DNA of 64,000 bases from Dyadobacter koreensis. Its GTDB lineage: Bacteria > Bacteroidota > Bacteroidia > Cytophagales > Spirosomataceae. The notes under the pieces are model-generated. The model had not been told where the DNA came from. It saw only the letters and a program-made list of their open reading frames with translations, and did not search any database. The stretch covers positions 310,001 to 374,000 of the forward strand of contig NZ_FNXY01000001.1 of the NCBI RefSeq assembly GCF_900108855.1, written 5' to 3'. This document shows positions 45,697 through 54,874 of the stretch, piece by piece (position 1 is the stretch's first letter; each line of letters begins with the position of its first letter). Made by a program: the position numbers and the translations under genes.

Positions 45697-46017
45697 ATGA
45701 GCAAAGAATATTTAGACGGCATTATCCGTCGGTCTTTAGAAATAAGAAATAAATACCATGAACTTGAACGCCTACATCATGGAAGCGAGTGGACGGTGGA
45801 AGAAGATGCGCTGGCCTACCTGACTGATGCCGGATTGGTGGGACGTAACATTATGTCCCAGCAGCAACGCTGGCCGAAAGCAGGTTCTCAGACAGAACTG
45901 GAACATAAGCTGGGTGAGAATATCTGGTGGTTGATTGTTTTGGCCAAAAGGTCTGGAATTGACATTAAGGATGCGGTTAACAACTTTTTAACTGAAACCG
46001 AGGCGATATTGAAATGA
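45697..46017 (+). CDS. MazG-like protein
   Basis: 106 residues, all-alpha. The order WTVEEDALAYLTDAGLVGRNIM, then ELEHKLGENIWWLIVLAKRSGIDIKDAVNNFL, matches MazG-like nucleotide-pyrophosphohydrolase relatives (WTxEEDxLxFVxDVGxL ... HELxDCLWxxLVLAxxxxIDL). The metal-binding Glu/Asp cluster is only partly kept (E-x-x-x-E, no Asp in the ELAD position), so activity is uncertain. It follows the truncated gene by 9 bases and may be co-transcribed. Confidence 0.72.
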   Translation: MSKEYLDGIIRRSLEIRNKYHELERLHHGSEWTVEEDALAYLTDAGLVGRNIMSQQQRWPKAGSQTELEHKLGENIWWLIVLAKRSGIDIKDAVNNFLTETEAILK

Positions 46018-46588
46018 CCAGGAGGACTGGTTTTTGTAAGAAGAAAAGAACATTCGTAGCACAGGCAGTAACCCTTTGATCTTTCCAATTATATTCTTGT
46101 AATGTTAAGACAAATCCTACCGACTGCCAGCCGAATATTTCATTTTTGCTGCCTGCCTCTCGATATTAATCTGGTGTCTGCTGATTTCAGGACAATACAA
46201 AGCAAATATACTAAAAAGATAAGGTTCCGGCAATCCAATCTAACTTCCCGTTGCGTAATTCGCTGTCGGTTCTATTCAACGACATTAGATGCATTACCTC
46301 TCGAAACATTTACATAGAAAGTATAGGGTGGTTTTGAAAGCTAATGAAGTGCTGTGATATTTTACGGAGAACTGCCAGCTTAGAATTCAGCTAAATTCGA
46401 TCATTCTCGGTTCATTTAACCGTCGTTAAAATGTAATTGGGACTGTTGTCACAAATGTAGGTTTGTAGCTGATGAGTGCCTTTTGAAGCTTAATTTACTC
46501 TGAATCTGGCACCTTAAACTGTACTTCCAAATGAAGTAGATACACATACAAACCGTAGTATATATGTGGACATGGAAAAATAAAAATA
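46018..46588. other. Intergenic, no gene seen
   Basis: Frames here have no family features. The right end carries the promoter of the VOC-EVE-MarR operon. Confidence 0.45.
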
Positions 46589-46620
46589 TTTGTGTTTTGT
46601 TGTCGTATATATTATATTTG
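46589..46620 (+). promoter_or_regulatory. Bacteroidota-type promoter of the VOC-EVE-MarR operon
   Basis: TTTG at 46589-46592 and TATATTTG at 46613-46620, 20 bases apart, match the TTTG/TAnnTTTG pattern of the Bacteroidota primary sigma factor. Transcription would start near 46626, 18 bases before the ATG at 46644. Confidence 0.65.
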
Positions 46621-46631
46621 CGACAACAAAA
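46595..46631. promoter_or_regulatory. MarR operator overlapping the promoter
   Basis: TTTTGTTGTCG (46595-46605) and CGACAACAAAA (46621-46631): perfect 11-base inverted repeat with a 15-base AT spacer that contains the -7 box. Binding here would block the polymerase; the operon's own MarR protein is the obvious candidate. Confidence 0.7.
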
Positions 46632-46643
46632 ATCAGAAACATT

Positions 46644-47009
46644 ATGAGAAAATTGGAATTTGCATCCCTTCAAGTGAGGGATATTGAGGCATCCAAAGCG
46701 TTTTATACGCAGAAATTAGGTTTCGAAGATTCCGGAATGCCTAACCCACATGCCTGTGTATTTCGTTACAACAAAGGTGAGTCAAGTTTTGCCATTCGTA
46801 CCCCAATTGGTGACCTCGATGGAAAGGAGCTGGGTGTCGGCGTTGCAATCTGGTTCGCAATCGATGAAAAAATCGAGGATCTCCAGGCTCAGCTGCTTGC
46901 GAAGGATGTAACCCTGCTAGGGCCAATTCAGGAAACACCTTTCGGAAAAATCATCGTTGCCAAAGACCCAGACGGATACAAGCTAACCTTCCTTGAGACA
47001 GTTGAATAG
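46644..47009 (+). CDS. VOC-family (glyoxalase/bleomycin-resistance-like) protein
   Basis: 121 residues from the ATG at 46644; an upstream ATG at 46590 lies inside the promoter. Typical VOC half-repeats: FASLQVRDIEASKAFYTQKLGF (~5-26) and KIIVAKDPDGYKLTFLE (~104-120), with Glu near the end as the usual metal ligand. Likely a metal-dependent lyase/dioxygenase or a drug-binding protein. First gene of a three-gene operon with EVE and MarR proteins. Confidence 0.9.
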   Translation: MRKLEFASLQVRDIEASKAFYTQKLGFEDSGMPNPHACVFRYNKGESSFAIRTPIGDLDGKELGVGVAIWFAIDEKIEDLQAQLLAKDVTLLGPIQETPFGKIIVAKDPDGYKLTFLETVE

Positions 47010-47011
47010 AT

Positions 47012-47458
47012 ATGAACCGGGATACAAAATATTGGATCATAACGGCGTCAAAGGATCATGTCAAAAGCGCATTGATGCAGGGGATTGCCCAGACTTGCCA
47101 CGGCAGTGCATCGCCTCTTAAACGTCTGCGCAAAGACGATGTCGTTATCTTCTATTCGGGAAAACAAACACTAGGAAAGCCACAGGCGTGTCAGCAGTTC
47201 ACAGGAATAGGCAGGCTTATCGATGATGAAATCTACCAGTTCCAAGCGTCAGAGGATTTCTGCCCATCAAGACGCAAGGTTGAATTTTTTCCTGGCGAAG
47301 ATACTTCCATTTTGCCGCTAATCCCTGGACTGAATTTTATTCAGGACAAGAAAAACTGGGGGTATCCGTTTCGTTTTGGTTTGTTCGAAATCGATCAGCA
47401 CGACTTTGAACTGATTTCTTCACAAATGCTAGAAAAGAGCCATGTCCGAAAAGATTGA
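47012..47458 (+). CDS. EVE-domain protein
   Basis: 148 residues. Starts TKYWIITASKDHVKSALMQG and has SPLKRLRKDDVVIFYSGKQ, TGIGRLIDDEIYQ and NWGYPFRFGLFEID, matching the EVE/PUA-like fold of UPF0310 that binds modified bases in nucleic acid. It begins 2 bases after the VOC gene and overlaps the MarR gene by 17 bases, so all three are translationally linked. Confidence 0.87.
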   Translation: MNRDTKYWIITASKDHVKSALMQGIAQTCHGSASPLKRLRKDDVVIFYSGKQTLGKPQACQQFTGIGRLIDDEIYQFQASEDFCPSRRKVEFFPGEDTSILPLIPGLNFIQDKKNWGYPFRFGLFEIDQHDFELISSQMLEKSHVRKD

Positions 47459-47906
47459 ATTTCATTTTAAGAAACCCGAAGAAAGCCCGGGTTATCTTTT
47501 GGGGCAGTTAACCATGCTATGGCAAAGGAAACAAAAGCGTGTGCTGGATCCTTTGGATCTAACCTCTACCCAGTTTGCGTTACTCTGTGCCCTGGCCTGG
47601 CTATCCAGGGAGAGTGATAAAGTTACGCAGGTCGATATAGCTAATCAGGGCAATGCGGACAGGATGATGGTGTCAAAGGTCTTACGGACACTCGAAGAAA
47701 AAGAATTCATCACCCGCCATGATCACCCGACAGACACCAGGGCAAAGCTGATTAAGCTGACTACGAAAGGAGAAGTAGTACTTCAAAAAGCCATTATCTG
47801 CGTCGAAAACGCCGATTTGGAATTTTTCAACGAATTAGGAGCAGATTTGACTTCTTTTAATTCCACTATGCTGGCACTCATCAAACAAAATACAAAAGAC
47901 GTTTAA
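47442..47906 (+). CDS. MarR-family transcriptional regulator
   Basis: 154 residues. Winged helix: LTSTQFALLCALAWL, VTQVDIANQGNADRMMVSKVLRTLEEKEFITRHDHPTDTRAKLIKLT (~60-105), with the DxRxK wing motif present. Last gene of the VOC-EVE-MarR operon; the inverted repeat over the promoter at 46595-46631 is its probable autoregulatory site. Confidence 0.93.
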   Translation: MSEKIEFHFKKPEESPGYLLGQLTMLWQRKQKRVLDPLDLTSTQFALLCALAWLSRESDKVTQVDIANQGNADRMMVSKVLRTLEEKEFITRHDHPTDTRAKLIKLTTKGEVVLQKAIICVENADLEFFNELGADLTSFNSTMLALIKQNTKDV

Positions 47907-48073
47907 TCGGTCACTATCGGGACAAGCGAAGTACATATCAAGTTATCGATTTAATGGCAGTGAAGCATAAATCCGTCAAATTTTAATGCTATTAGGGTTA
48001 TCAACCTATATTCTTAAGACTGTTCTTTCGCAACTACCGCTTGTTCTATAAATGGACAAGCATGCTCATAATG

Positions 48074-48099
48074 AAAAAAGGCTTTTTATAGCCTTTTTT
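48074..48099. terminator. Bidirectional terminator between MarR and SDR genes
   Basis: AAAAAAGGC (48074-48082) pairs with GCCTTTTTT (48091-48099) around TTTTTATA; T-runs appear on either strand. It separates the convergent MarR (plus) and SDR (minus) genes. Confidence 0.75.
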
Positions 48100-48125
48100 C
48101 ATTTGTTTTTTGTCCTAAATAATTT

Positions 48126-48935
48126 TCATCCGAAAAATGTCTTATCCAAGTCTTGATGAAATGCTTCTGCACCCAATTCTAAACGCTTGTTGTAATCACC
48201 ATTTGCAACAGTGCCAACCAAGTAACGCAGTTGGTTTTTTCCGTCTGTGGCAGCTTCATATATCACTTCTGAAACAGTTTCCGCAGCAGCAAGACTATTG
48301 ATGACCTCGTCGCTGAAAAATACTTTTTTGAAGCCGTCGAAGAAATCGTCATACGCCGGGTGCTCAGGAATAACCAATGAACGTCCTACGAAATCGGTTT
48401 TCGTTGGTCCAGGCTGAACAGTTTTTATTTGAATACCCAAACGGTTTAATTCAAACGCCATACTTTCTGTCCAACCTTCAACAGCCCATTTTGTAGCGTG
48501 ATACAACGAAAAGAAAGGATAAGCGACCAAACCACCAATAGACGAAATTGTTATAAATACACCTCCTTTGTTTTCTCTGAAATGCGGAATAAACTCCTTT
48601 GTCACTCGGATAGCGCCCAAAAGATTGGTATTTACAACCTGTTCAATTTCTTTGTCTGTCGTCCCTTCCAACGCACCCACAGTTCCGTAACCTGCATTAT
48701 TCAACACAACGTCAATATTTCCCAGTGAAACAGCCTTTTCATATGTTGATTTTATTTGTTCAACATTAGTAACGTCTAACGGAAGCAACGTAATATTTTC
48801 GTATTCCCCTAAATCTGTTACTGTTTGTGGGTTTCGCATTGTTGCAATTACTTTCCAACCTTTGTTTGCAAAATAAATTGCTGTTGATTTTCCTATGCCC
48901 GATGAAGCACCTGTAATAAAAATTGTTTTTGCCAT
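48126..48935 (-). CDS. SDR-family oxidoreductase
   Basis: 269 residues. FITGASSGIGKSTAIYF (~5-21), NNAGYG (~83), LYHATKWAVEGWTES with YxxxK (~151). Same subgroup as the SDR at 40567. It lies 82 bases downstream of an AraC gene on the same strand, so here the order is AraC then SDR, the reverse of the other modules. G+C seems lower than in flanking genes, a mild hint of separate origin. Confidence 0.93.
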   Translation of the reverse strand: MAKTIFITGASSGIGKSTAIYFANKGWKVIATMRNPQTVTDLGEYENITLLPLDVTNVEQIKSTYEKAVSLGNIDVVLNNAGYGTVGALEGTTDKEIEQVVNTNLLGAIRVTKEFIPHFRENKGGVFITISSIGGLVAYPFFSLYHATKWAVEGWTESMAFELNRLGIQIKTVQPGPTKTDFVGRSLVIPEHPAYDDFFDGFKKVFFSDEVINSLAAAETVSEVIYEAATDGKNQLRYLVGTVANGDYNKRLELGAEAFHQDLDKTFFG

Positions 48936-49017
48936 TGTACCATATATTTTGTTGTTGCAAACTTAGGGTGAGAACAACGGTAGGTTTTAACAAAAAACAA
49001 TCACATTATTACAAAAA

Positions 49018-49914
49018 TCAATCAACACGAAACTGCCTTGGTGTTATACCAGTATATTTTTTAAAGAAATTATTGAAATGTGTATTTTCTTTAAATCCTA
49101 ATGCAAACGCAATTTCAGAAACGTCTTTTTTCGTATGTTTCAAAAGGATTTTTGCTTCAACTAGAATTCGTTCCTGGATAATGACAGACGTTGATTTATG
49201 CAAGACTTCCTGTAATGCTTTGTTTAAATGATTGACGTGAATGGATAATTTTTCTGCAAAATCTGATGCGGAACGTAAAGGAAACGGACCAACATCTTCA
49301 ACAGGAAACTGACGCTCTAATAATTCTAAAAATTGTGTGGTAATTTTTTGAGAAGCGTTATTATAAAATTGAGAAATAGGTTTAATAGGTTGCAGTTTTT
49401 CTGCATTGTACAGAAGCTCAAAAACCATAATTCGCATTTTGTCGTATTTGTGCGGGTGCTCAGATGTCCACTCCGTTAACATTTCGGCAAATAATTTCTT
49501 TACCCTCCTGGCCTGAATGTCTGTCAATTCAATAATTGGTAAACTCTCGGGTTGAAACACAGAATAGTCTTTCGGATTGCCGAAATGATGAAAAAAACGC
49601 TCTGTAAACACACACGAAAATCCATTTTGCTCATTTCCGATTTGTTCCCAATTATAGGGAACCTGGGGATTTGCAAAAAGCAATGCCTGTTTTTTGATTT
49701 CAATAGTTTTATCCGAAAAATGCACCTTATTTACCCCTTGTATCAAGCTTATTTTAAAATAACCTCTGCGACTGTAAGGAATAGGTTTTATACTGCAACC
49801 TAACAAATCATTAAAACCAAACACATTAAAATGCCCGATTTCATTTTGCAAAATTTTTGGAATAGCCTTGAAACGTTCTGTATAAAAATCTTCTAATGTT
49901 TCTATATTATTCAT
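49018..49914 (-). CDS. AraC-family transcriptional regulator
   Basis: 298 residues of another AraC subgroup than the 6156/38423/41453 trio: cupin sensing domain with RRGYFKISLIQGVNKVHFSD and QALLFANPQVPYNWEQIG, then LTDIQARRVKKLFAEM, and the C-terminal domain (ASDFAEKLSIHVNHLNKALQ; VSEIAFALGFKENTHFNNFF, ending ITPRQFR). Precedes and probably controls the SDR at 48126. The broken gene at 37975 is a relative of its sensing domain. AT-rich compared with neighbours. Confidence 0.93.
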   Translation of the reverse strand: MNNIETLEDFYTERFKAIPKILQNEIGHFNVFGFNDLLGCSIKPIPYSRRGYFKISLIQGVNKVHFSDKTIEIKKQALLFANPQVPYNWEQIGNEQNGFSCVFTERFFHHFGNPKDYSVFQPESLPIIELTDIQARRVKKLFAEMLTEWTSEHPHKYDKMRIMVFELLYNAEKLQPIKPISQFYNNASQKITTQFLELLERQFPVEDVGPFPLRSASDFAEKLSIHVNHLNKALQEVLHKSTSVIIQERILVEAKILLKHTKKDVSEIAFALGFKENTHFNNFFKKYTGITPRQFRVD

Positions 49915-50369
49915 TTTTCAAAGATACAAAATTCAAATAATTGAATCATGGAAAGGATAAATAAAAAAGGAAGGAACAATCTACACTTGCACCTTCCTTT
50001 TTTTCCTATTAGAAATCACTACTGTCAGATTGTGAGGTTGTTTATAACAGTTGGTAGCGGTTCCCGGCTTAACGTTCGGACAGGATTTTACCACTAAACC
50101 CAAATACGAACCACTTCGCCCTCCCTAAATCCAATATCTTGTTACCAGTGGGGCTTTTGTCGGCCGATTGAATGGATGTAAAGTTTCATAGATACATTTT
50201 GTAATAGTGATCAAGGAGATAGCTTGCAAGGCACCTTGGGAAAATTGGCACCTCCCTTAGCTAAGAGCTAAATTACTGCAAAGACAATCTGGCATGCAGT
50301 ATTTACGACAACCAAATCACATTTAATTTTGATACTTAAGGGAACGATAAAAGTGAACAACCAGTTGTA
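49915..50369. other. Intergenic with a terminator-like hairpin, no gene
   Basis: AAAAAAGGAAGG (49963-49974) pairs with CCTTCCTTTTTTT (49992-50004), a stem with T-runs on both strands although no gene ends nearby on the plus strand; it may mark a lost gene. The rest shows no coding frame. Confidence 0.45.
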
Positions 50370-50395
50370 GATACATTAATGAATGCGCATGTATT
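50370..50395. promoter_or_regulatory. ArsR-type operator before the ArsR gene at 50411
   Basis: ATACAT (50371-50376) and ATGTAT (50389-50394) are inverted and 12 bases apart, around TAATGAATGCGC; also TGAAT/ATTCA. The layout is the 12-2-12 type used by ArsR/SmtB proteins. Ends 15 bases before the ATG. Confidence 0.65.
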
Positions 50396-50410
50396 CAAAT
50401 GATGTAGATT

Positions 50411-50686
50411 ATGGATACGAAATCACTTACTAGGATGGCAAAGTCGCTCAGCGACCCACATCGTCTGCTGCTGCTGAAAGAAATTGCAAAGGGAACAAAC
50501 AGAGGTTGCCCAGATCTGTATGAATTTGTTCCGATAAGCCAACCATCGATGTCGCAGCACCTGAAATCTCTTACGGAATCCGGCTTGATCGAAACCTATA
50601 AAGAAGGACGTAAAATGCACTTGGCTATAAACGACGAAAAGTTGCAGGAGCCTACAAGCTTTATACAATCCTTGAAATCAAATTAA
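50411..50686 (+). CDS. ArsR-family transcriptional regulator
   Basis: 91 residues. Winged helix: SLSDPHRLLLLKEIAKG, VPISQPSMSQHLKSLTESGLIETYKEGRKMH. No CxC motif in the recognition helix region, so it is not an arsenic/cadmium-type sensor by that criterion; a single Cys is present (GCPDLYEF). Near-identical design to the protein at 56244. Its start region matches the stump at 6111. It heads the flavin-oxidoreductase cluster to the right. Confidence 0.92.
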   Translation: MDTKSLTRMAKSLSDPHRLLLLKEIAKGTNRGCPDLYEFVPISQPSMSQHLKSLTESGLIETYKEGRKMHLAINDEKLQEPTSFIQSLKSN

Positions 50687-50981
50687 CAGACTCCAACCCC
50701 GCTGATATTAACGGAAAGCGGGATTTATTTTGGCCATATGCATAATCGTTTGCTTATATATTTATATGGTTATATACGATCAGGACCTCTACGCATGAAA
50801 GAAGGAATGTAGGCATACATAAAATTTTCAAACATTAATAAAGTAGCAATCAACTCGTCACAGTGAGAAGCGGAAGTAAATGTGGCATTCTTTCCAATCA
50901 TTGCAACCAAATTGATTGTTACATGACAAACCGTATCGAAAAGCTACAAACAAACATACATGACAGGTAAGTGAACGGATT

Positions 50982-51998
50982 ATGGATAAAAATAACATAG
51001 CGTATTCTATTTTAGAACTTGCCATTGTCTCGCAAGGGGATACTATAAAACAGACCTTGAATAATTCTTTGGCACTAGCCAAAGAGGCAGAAGCAACCGG
51101 CTACAAACGCATCTGGTTTGCCGAGCATCATAACTCTGATAGTGTAGCCAGCAGCGCTACATCCGTATTAGTAGGTTACGCGGCAGAAAACACGGATACT
51201 ATCCGGGTAGGTTCGGGTGGCATCATGCTTCCCAATCACTCGCCTCTTCTTATAGCGGAACAGTTTGGAACCCTTGCTCATTTATATTCAGGCCGCATTG
51301 ATTTAGGTCTGGGAAGAGCGCCAGGTACGGACCAGGCAACTGCTCAAGCCATCCGGTCGGACTTTATGAAAGCCGCCCATTCGTTTTCCGGAGAAGTGAC
51401 CAAAATTCAGAATTACTTTTTGCCGGAAAATAAGAATGCCAGCGTAAGGGCAACTATTGCAGAAGGCACGGGTGTACCGCTGTATATCCTGGGATCGAGT
51501 ACAGACAGTGCATATCTTGCAGCAGAAAAAGGTCTCCCCTATGCTTTTGCCAGCCATTTTGCATCAACCCATTTGCTAAACGCGCTAAGGATCTACAAGC
51601 AGGAATTTAAATCCTCTGAGTTTTTGCATGAGCCCTATACCATTGCCGGAATAAATGTCTTTGTTGCAGATACGGACCAAGAGGCCCAGGCACTATTTAC
51701 TTCGTTAATCAGAATGTTCTGGGGCGTATTGACCGGAGCCAAAGACTTACTGCACCCACCGACAGCAATGAGCAGGGAATTAATGGAAATGTTCCAACAT
51801 CCTACACTGAATCAAATGCTTAAGTATTCCTTCGTGGGAAACAAACAAACCGTAAAGGATAAGATAAGGGCATTTCTAGAAGAAACGGGTGTGGATGAGT
51901 TAATAACAGTATCAACCATGTATGAGATAAACGACCGGATAAAATCTGCCCGGTTATTCGCCGAAATCATGAAGGAAATAAATACAGAAAGTAAGTAA
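50982..51998 (+). CDS. Luciferase-like (LLM) flavin-dependent monooxygenase
   Basis: 338 residues. LLM-class TIM-barrel: YKRIWFAEHHNSDSVASSAT (~38-57), TIRVGSGGIMLPNHSPLLIAEQFGTL, YSGRIDLGLGRAPGTDQATA, and ILGSSTDSAYLAAEKGLPYAFASHF. These use reduced FMN and oxygen. The stop codon overlaps the start of the next LLM gene (TAATG), so the two are coupled. Function beyond the class cannot be told. Confidence 0.93.
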   Translation: MDKNNIAYSILELAIVSQGDTIKQTLNNSLALAKEAEATGYKRIWFAEHHNSDSVASSATSVLVGYAAENTDTIRVGSGGIMLPNHSPLLIAEQFGTLAHLYSGRIDLGLGRAPGTDQATAQAIRSDFMKAAHSFSGEVTKIQNYFLPENKNASVRATIAEGTGVPLYILGSSTDSAYLAAEKGLPYAFASHFASTHLLNALRIYKQEFKSSEFLHEPYTIAGINVFVADTDQEAQALFTSLIRMFWGVLTGAKDLLHPPTAMSRELMEMFQHPTLNQMLKYSFVGNKQTVKDKIRAFLEETGVDELITVSTMYEINDRIKSARLFAEIMKEINTESK

Positions 51999-53122
51999 TG
52001 AAAATCAAAAAACAGTTAAAGCTTGCGGCGAATATTGATGGTCCCGGTTGGAATTTTGTGGGTTGGCAACATCCCGATATACCGGCCGATGCCAGCGAAA
52101 ATATTGATTTTTATATCCAGCAGGCTAAGCTCGCAGAGTCAGCAAAATTTGATACACTATTTCTGGTAGACGTAAGCCATGTAGGCCCCGGAAATATTCC
52201 GCATTACCTGAGTATGTTCGAAGGTGTTTCTGTTATGTCTGCCCTTGCTATGCATACCAAAAATATAGGGCTTTCGGCTACCGTTTCCACTTCCTATGCA
52301 GATCCCTACAATGTTGCCCGGCAAATCCTTTCGCTGGATAAAATCAGCAAAGGCCGTGCATCCTTGAATGCAATTACTTCAAACCCGGGTGGCATGGTCA
52401 ATTTCAGCCGCGGGCATCTAGGTAAGGCAGACCAATATCCCATGAATAAAGAATTCATGGAAATCGTGCTCGGACTTTGGGACACCTATGAAGATGATGC
52501 TTTTATCCGCGATAAAGAAAGCGGCGTTTTTTTAAATCCCCGCAAAATGCATAAGGTGAATTACCGGGGGAAATATTTTTCGGTGGAAGGACCACTAAAC
52601 CTGAGCCGTTCTGTTCAGGGGCGGCCAGTGCTCTACACAGCCGGGATGTCGCAAAAGTTCATTGATCACGCCACAAGCTACACGGACGGTGTGTTTACCC
52701 ATGGCAATACTGTTGAAGAAGCAGCGGCAATTGCCAGTGAACTAAGGCGTCAATTAGTCCAGAAAGGAAGAAGACCGCAGGATTTTATTGTAGCGATCTC
52801 GCAAAACCCAATCGTTGGCAGTACCGAACAGGAAGCCCGGGAAAAATACAGGGAACTCTTGCAATTGATTCCCTACAACAGCCTGCCCCGCCCATTGTTT
52901 TTTGGTTCAGCTGACAAAGTTGCCGATCAGGTGCAGGAGTGGTATGAAACAGGCGCTATGGACATGCTGATCCTGCGTCAGGACCATCCCCATGGATTGC
53001 AGGATTTTATTGAACTGGTTGTACCTATTCTGCAGCAGCGGGGAGTATTCCGGACCGAGTACGAGTCTGATACGCTTAGGGGCAATTTGGAACTTCCCAG
53101 GCCGGCATTCAGAAAAATATAG
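51998..53122 (+). CDS. NtaA/SnaA/DszA-type LLM flavin monooxygenase, shorter than usual
   Basis: 374 residues where the family is ~430-450. N-terminal and middle motifs are intact: AKLAESAKFDTLFLVD (~42-57), IGLSATVSTSYADPYNVARQ, LDKISKGRASLNAITS, NYRGKYFSVEGPLNLSRSVQGRPVLYTAGMS. After REKYRELLQLIPYNS the ~60-residue segment common in relatives is absent and the chain goes directly to FFGSADKVADQVQEWYETGAMD and QQRGVFRTEYESDTLRGNLELPRP. Probably acts on sulfur-, nitrogen- or chelate-type organics with a partner flavin reductase. Confidence 0.92.
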   Translation: MKIKKQLKLAANIDGPGWNFVGWQHPDIPADASENIDFYIQQAKLAESAKFDTLFLVDVSHVGPGNIPHYLSMFEGVSVMSALAMHTKNIGLSATVSTSYADPYNVARQILSLDKISKGRASLNAITSNPGGMVNFSRGHLGKADQYPMNKEFMEIVLGLWDTYEDDAFIRDKESGVFLNPRKMHKVNYRGKYFSVEGPLNLSRSVQGRPVLYTAGMSQKFIDHATSYTDGVFTHGNTVEEAAAIASELRRQLVQKGRRPQDFIVAISQNPIVGSTEQEAREKYRELLQLIPYNSLPRPLFFGSADKVADQVQEWYETGAMDMLILRQDHPHGLQDFIELVVPILQQRGVFRTEYESDTLRGNLELPRPAFRKI

Positions 53123-53281
53123 GGTTCCCATGCAGAATCAGCAGGTAAGCAGAACCAAAAGGCTGCCTGCAAAGACTAAACTATTCACTTTACACCAACC
53201 AGGTAGCGTGCAAACTGCTAAAAAATAGAAGAGCCAAAGGCTTCCCGGCAATTAGTGAGCTGCTACATTACTTATAATTTT

Positions 53282-53995
53282 ATGGAAAAATCAGCATTTG
53301 ACATCCCGAATCTTGAAAATAGTACCCACCTTACTTTTTCACAGGTACTTCGTTTCAGAAGATCCTGTCGTGGTTTTTTAGAAACACCAGTGCCTGATCA
53401 GATGATTACTTCCGTATTAGAAGATGCAAAATTGGCACCATCCAACTGCAATACCCAGCCCTGGGAAACGCATATCGTTTCGGGAAACAAACTCAAAGAA
53501 CTCTCAGAAGCGTTCCTAAGAGAGAACAATGCAGAAAGGTTTTCGCCCGATTTCAGCTTTGATCTGGGTGATTATCACGGCCGTTACCAGCAGCGTCACT
53601 TCAACCTGGGTAAGGCCATGTATGAAGGATTTGGCGTTGAACGGGATAACAAAGAAGGCCGCAGAGAAGTTTCAGATCTGAATTACAAGTTCTTCAATGC
53701 CCCACATCTTGCTATTCCCTTTATGCCCTCATTTGGCGACAATGTGCGTGTGGGCGGCGATATAGGCATGTATGGTCAGACATTTCTTTTATCTCTTACA
53801 GCGCACGGACTTGCCGGTATCCCGCAGACATCGCTGGGCTTTTTCGCAGGAGTCATCAGGGAAATACTGAATGTGCCAGGCGAGCTTAAAATGCTATTTG
53901 GAATATCCTTCGGTTATGCCGACCCGGATGCGCCAGGTAACTCGTTCAAATTAGGACGGGATCCCATTACCAGCAGTGTGACTTTTCATCAATAA
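53282..53995 (+). CDS. Nitroreductase-family protein
   Basis: 237 residues from the ATG at 53282 (an ATG at 53255 adds nine residues with no likeness). FMN-binding motifs: RRSCRGFLETPVPDQMI (~20-36), DAKLAPSNCNTQPWETHIV (~46-64), and GGDIGMYGQTFLLSLTAHGLAGIPQTSLG (~165-193), then LKMLFGISFGYAD. Follows the two LLM genes by 160 bases; it could provide reduced flavin or reduce nitro/quinone compounds. Confidence 0.91.
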   Translation: MEKSAFDIPNLENSTHLTFSQVLRFRRSCRGFLETPVPDQMITSVLEDAKLAPSNCNTQPWETHIVSGNKLKELSEAFLRENNAERFSPDFSFDLGDYHGRYQQRHFNLGKAMYEGFGVERDNKEGRREVSDLNYKFFNAPHLAIPFMPSFGDNVRVGGDIGMYGQTFLLSLTAHGLAGIPQTSLGFFAGVIREILNVPGELKMLFGISFGYADPDAPGNSFKLGRDPITSSVTFHQ

Positions 53996-54120
53996 TATAT
54001 AGTATAAAATCAAAGAGGGCAGCAATAGAAAAATGCTCATCGATTTAGATTCGGGCACCGCAGCAATAGGGAATTGACCCAAGGGTTTGAAATAATAATT
54101 AGTAACAAAAATAAGAAAAC

Positions 54121-54864
54121 ATGAAAATAGGAATTGTAGGAACAGGTGCCATAGGCAGTCTTTTAGCAGAGAAATTTTCTCAGGCAGGCCACCATGTAAA
54201 AGTAACCAATACCAGGGCAATGCCTGAACTGGAAAAAATAGCTGCCGGTCTGGGAGTGGCAGCAGCCACCATACAGGATGTGGTCAAAGACGTGGATGCC
54301 ATCATCTTCTCAATGCCCTTCAATGCTTACAAAGACCTGCCAAAAGACTTATTAAAAGAAGTGCCTCAGGATGTGGTGGTAATGGATACTTCAAACTATT
54401 ACCCGTTCAGGGATGGCGAAATTAACGAATTAGAGCAAATATCTGAGAGTGAATATATTTCCGGGATATTAAATCGTCCGCTTGTAAAGGTGTTCAATAA
54501 TATGCTGGAAGGCACCTTAAAATACAAAGGCAAACCGGCCGGTGCGGAAGAAAGGGTAGCAATTTCAATAGCGGGTGATAACCAGGAACATAAAAAGATA
54601 GTTACTCAACTAGTTGATATTACAGGTTTTGATACCGTTGATGGCGGAAGTCTGGCCGAATCATGGAGACAGCAGCCCGGCACGCCCGCATATTGTACTG
54701 AATTAGGTGAAGCCGAATTAAAACAGGCACTTGCTGACGCTGAAAAAGGAAAAGCCCCTGCAATCCGCGACTTCATCATGGACAACCTGAGGAAAATGGA
54801 TTCCTGGCCTTCATACGAAGAAATTCTAGCTGGTAACCGTTTACATGAGATGGGAAAAAAGTAG
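54121..54864 (+). CDS. NADPH-dependent F420-reductase-like dehydrogenase
   Basis: 247 residues. Rossmann start KIGIVGTGAIGSLLAEKFSQAGHHVKVTNTR (~2-32), then VDAIIFSMPFNAYKDLPK and VVVMDTSNYYPFRDGEI. The family (F420_oxidored fold) includes many NADP-binding reductases in organisms without F420, so cofactor F420 need not be used. Plus strand, 125 bases after the nitroreductase gene. Confidence 0.88.
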   Translation: MKIGIVGTGAIGSLLAEKFSQAGHHVKVTNTRAMPELEKIAAGLGVAAATIQDVVKDVDAIIFSMPFNAYKDLPKDLLKEVPQDVVVMDTSNYYPFRDGEINELEQISESEYISGILNRPLVKVFNNMLEGTLKYKGKPAGAEERVAISIAGDNQEHKKIVTQLVDITGFDTVDGGSLAESWRQQPGTPAYCTELGEAELKQALADAEKGKAPAIRDFIMDNLRKMDSWPSYEEILAGNRLHEMGKK

Positions 54865-54874
54865 CCAATTCACC

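Noticed and set aside
49963..50004. Hairpin with flanking A and T runs considered as a CRISPR repeat or small RNA
   Set aside because: Single copy with no spacing pattern; best read as a terminator or a leftover of one.
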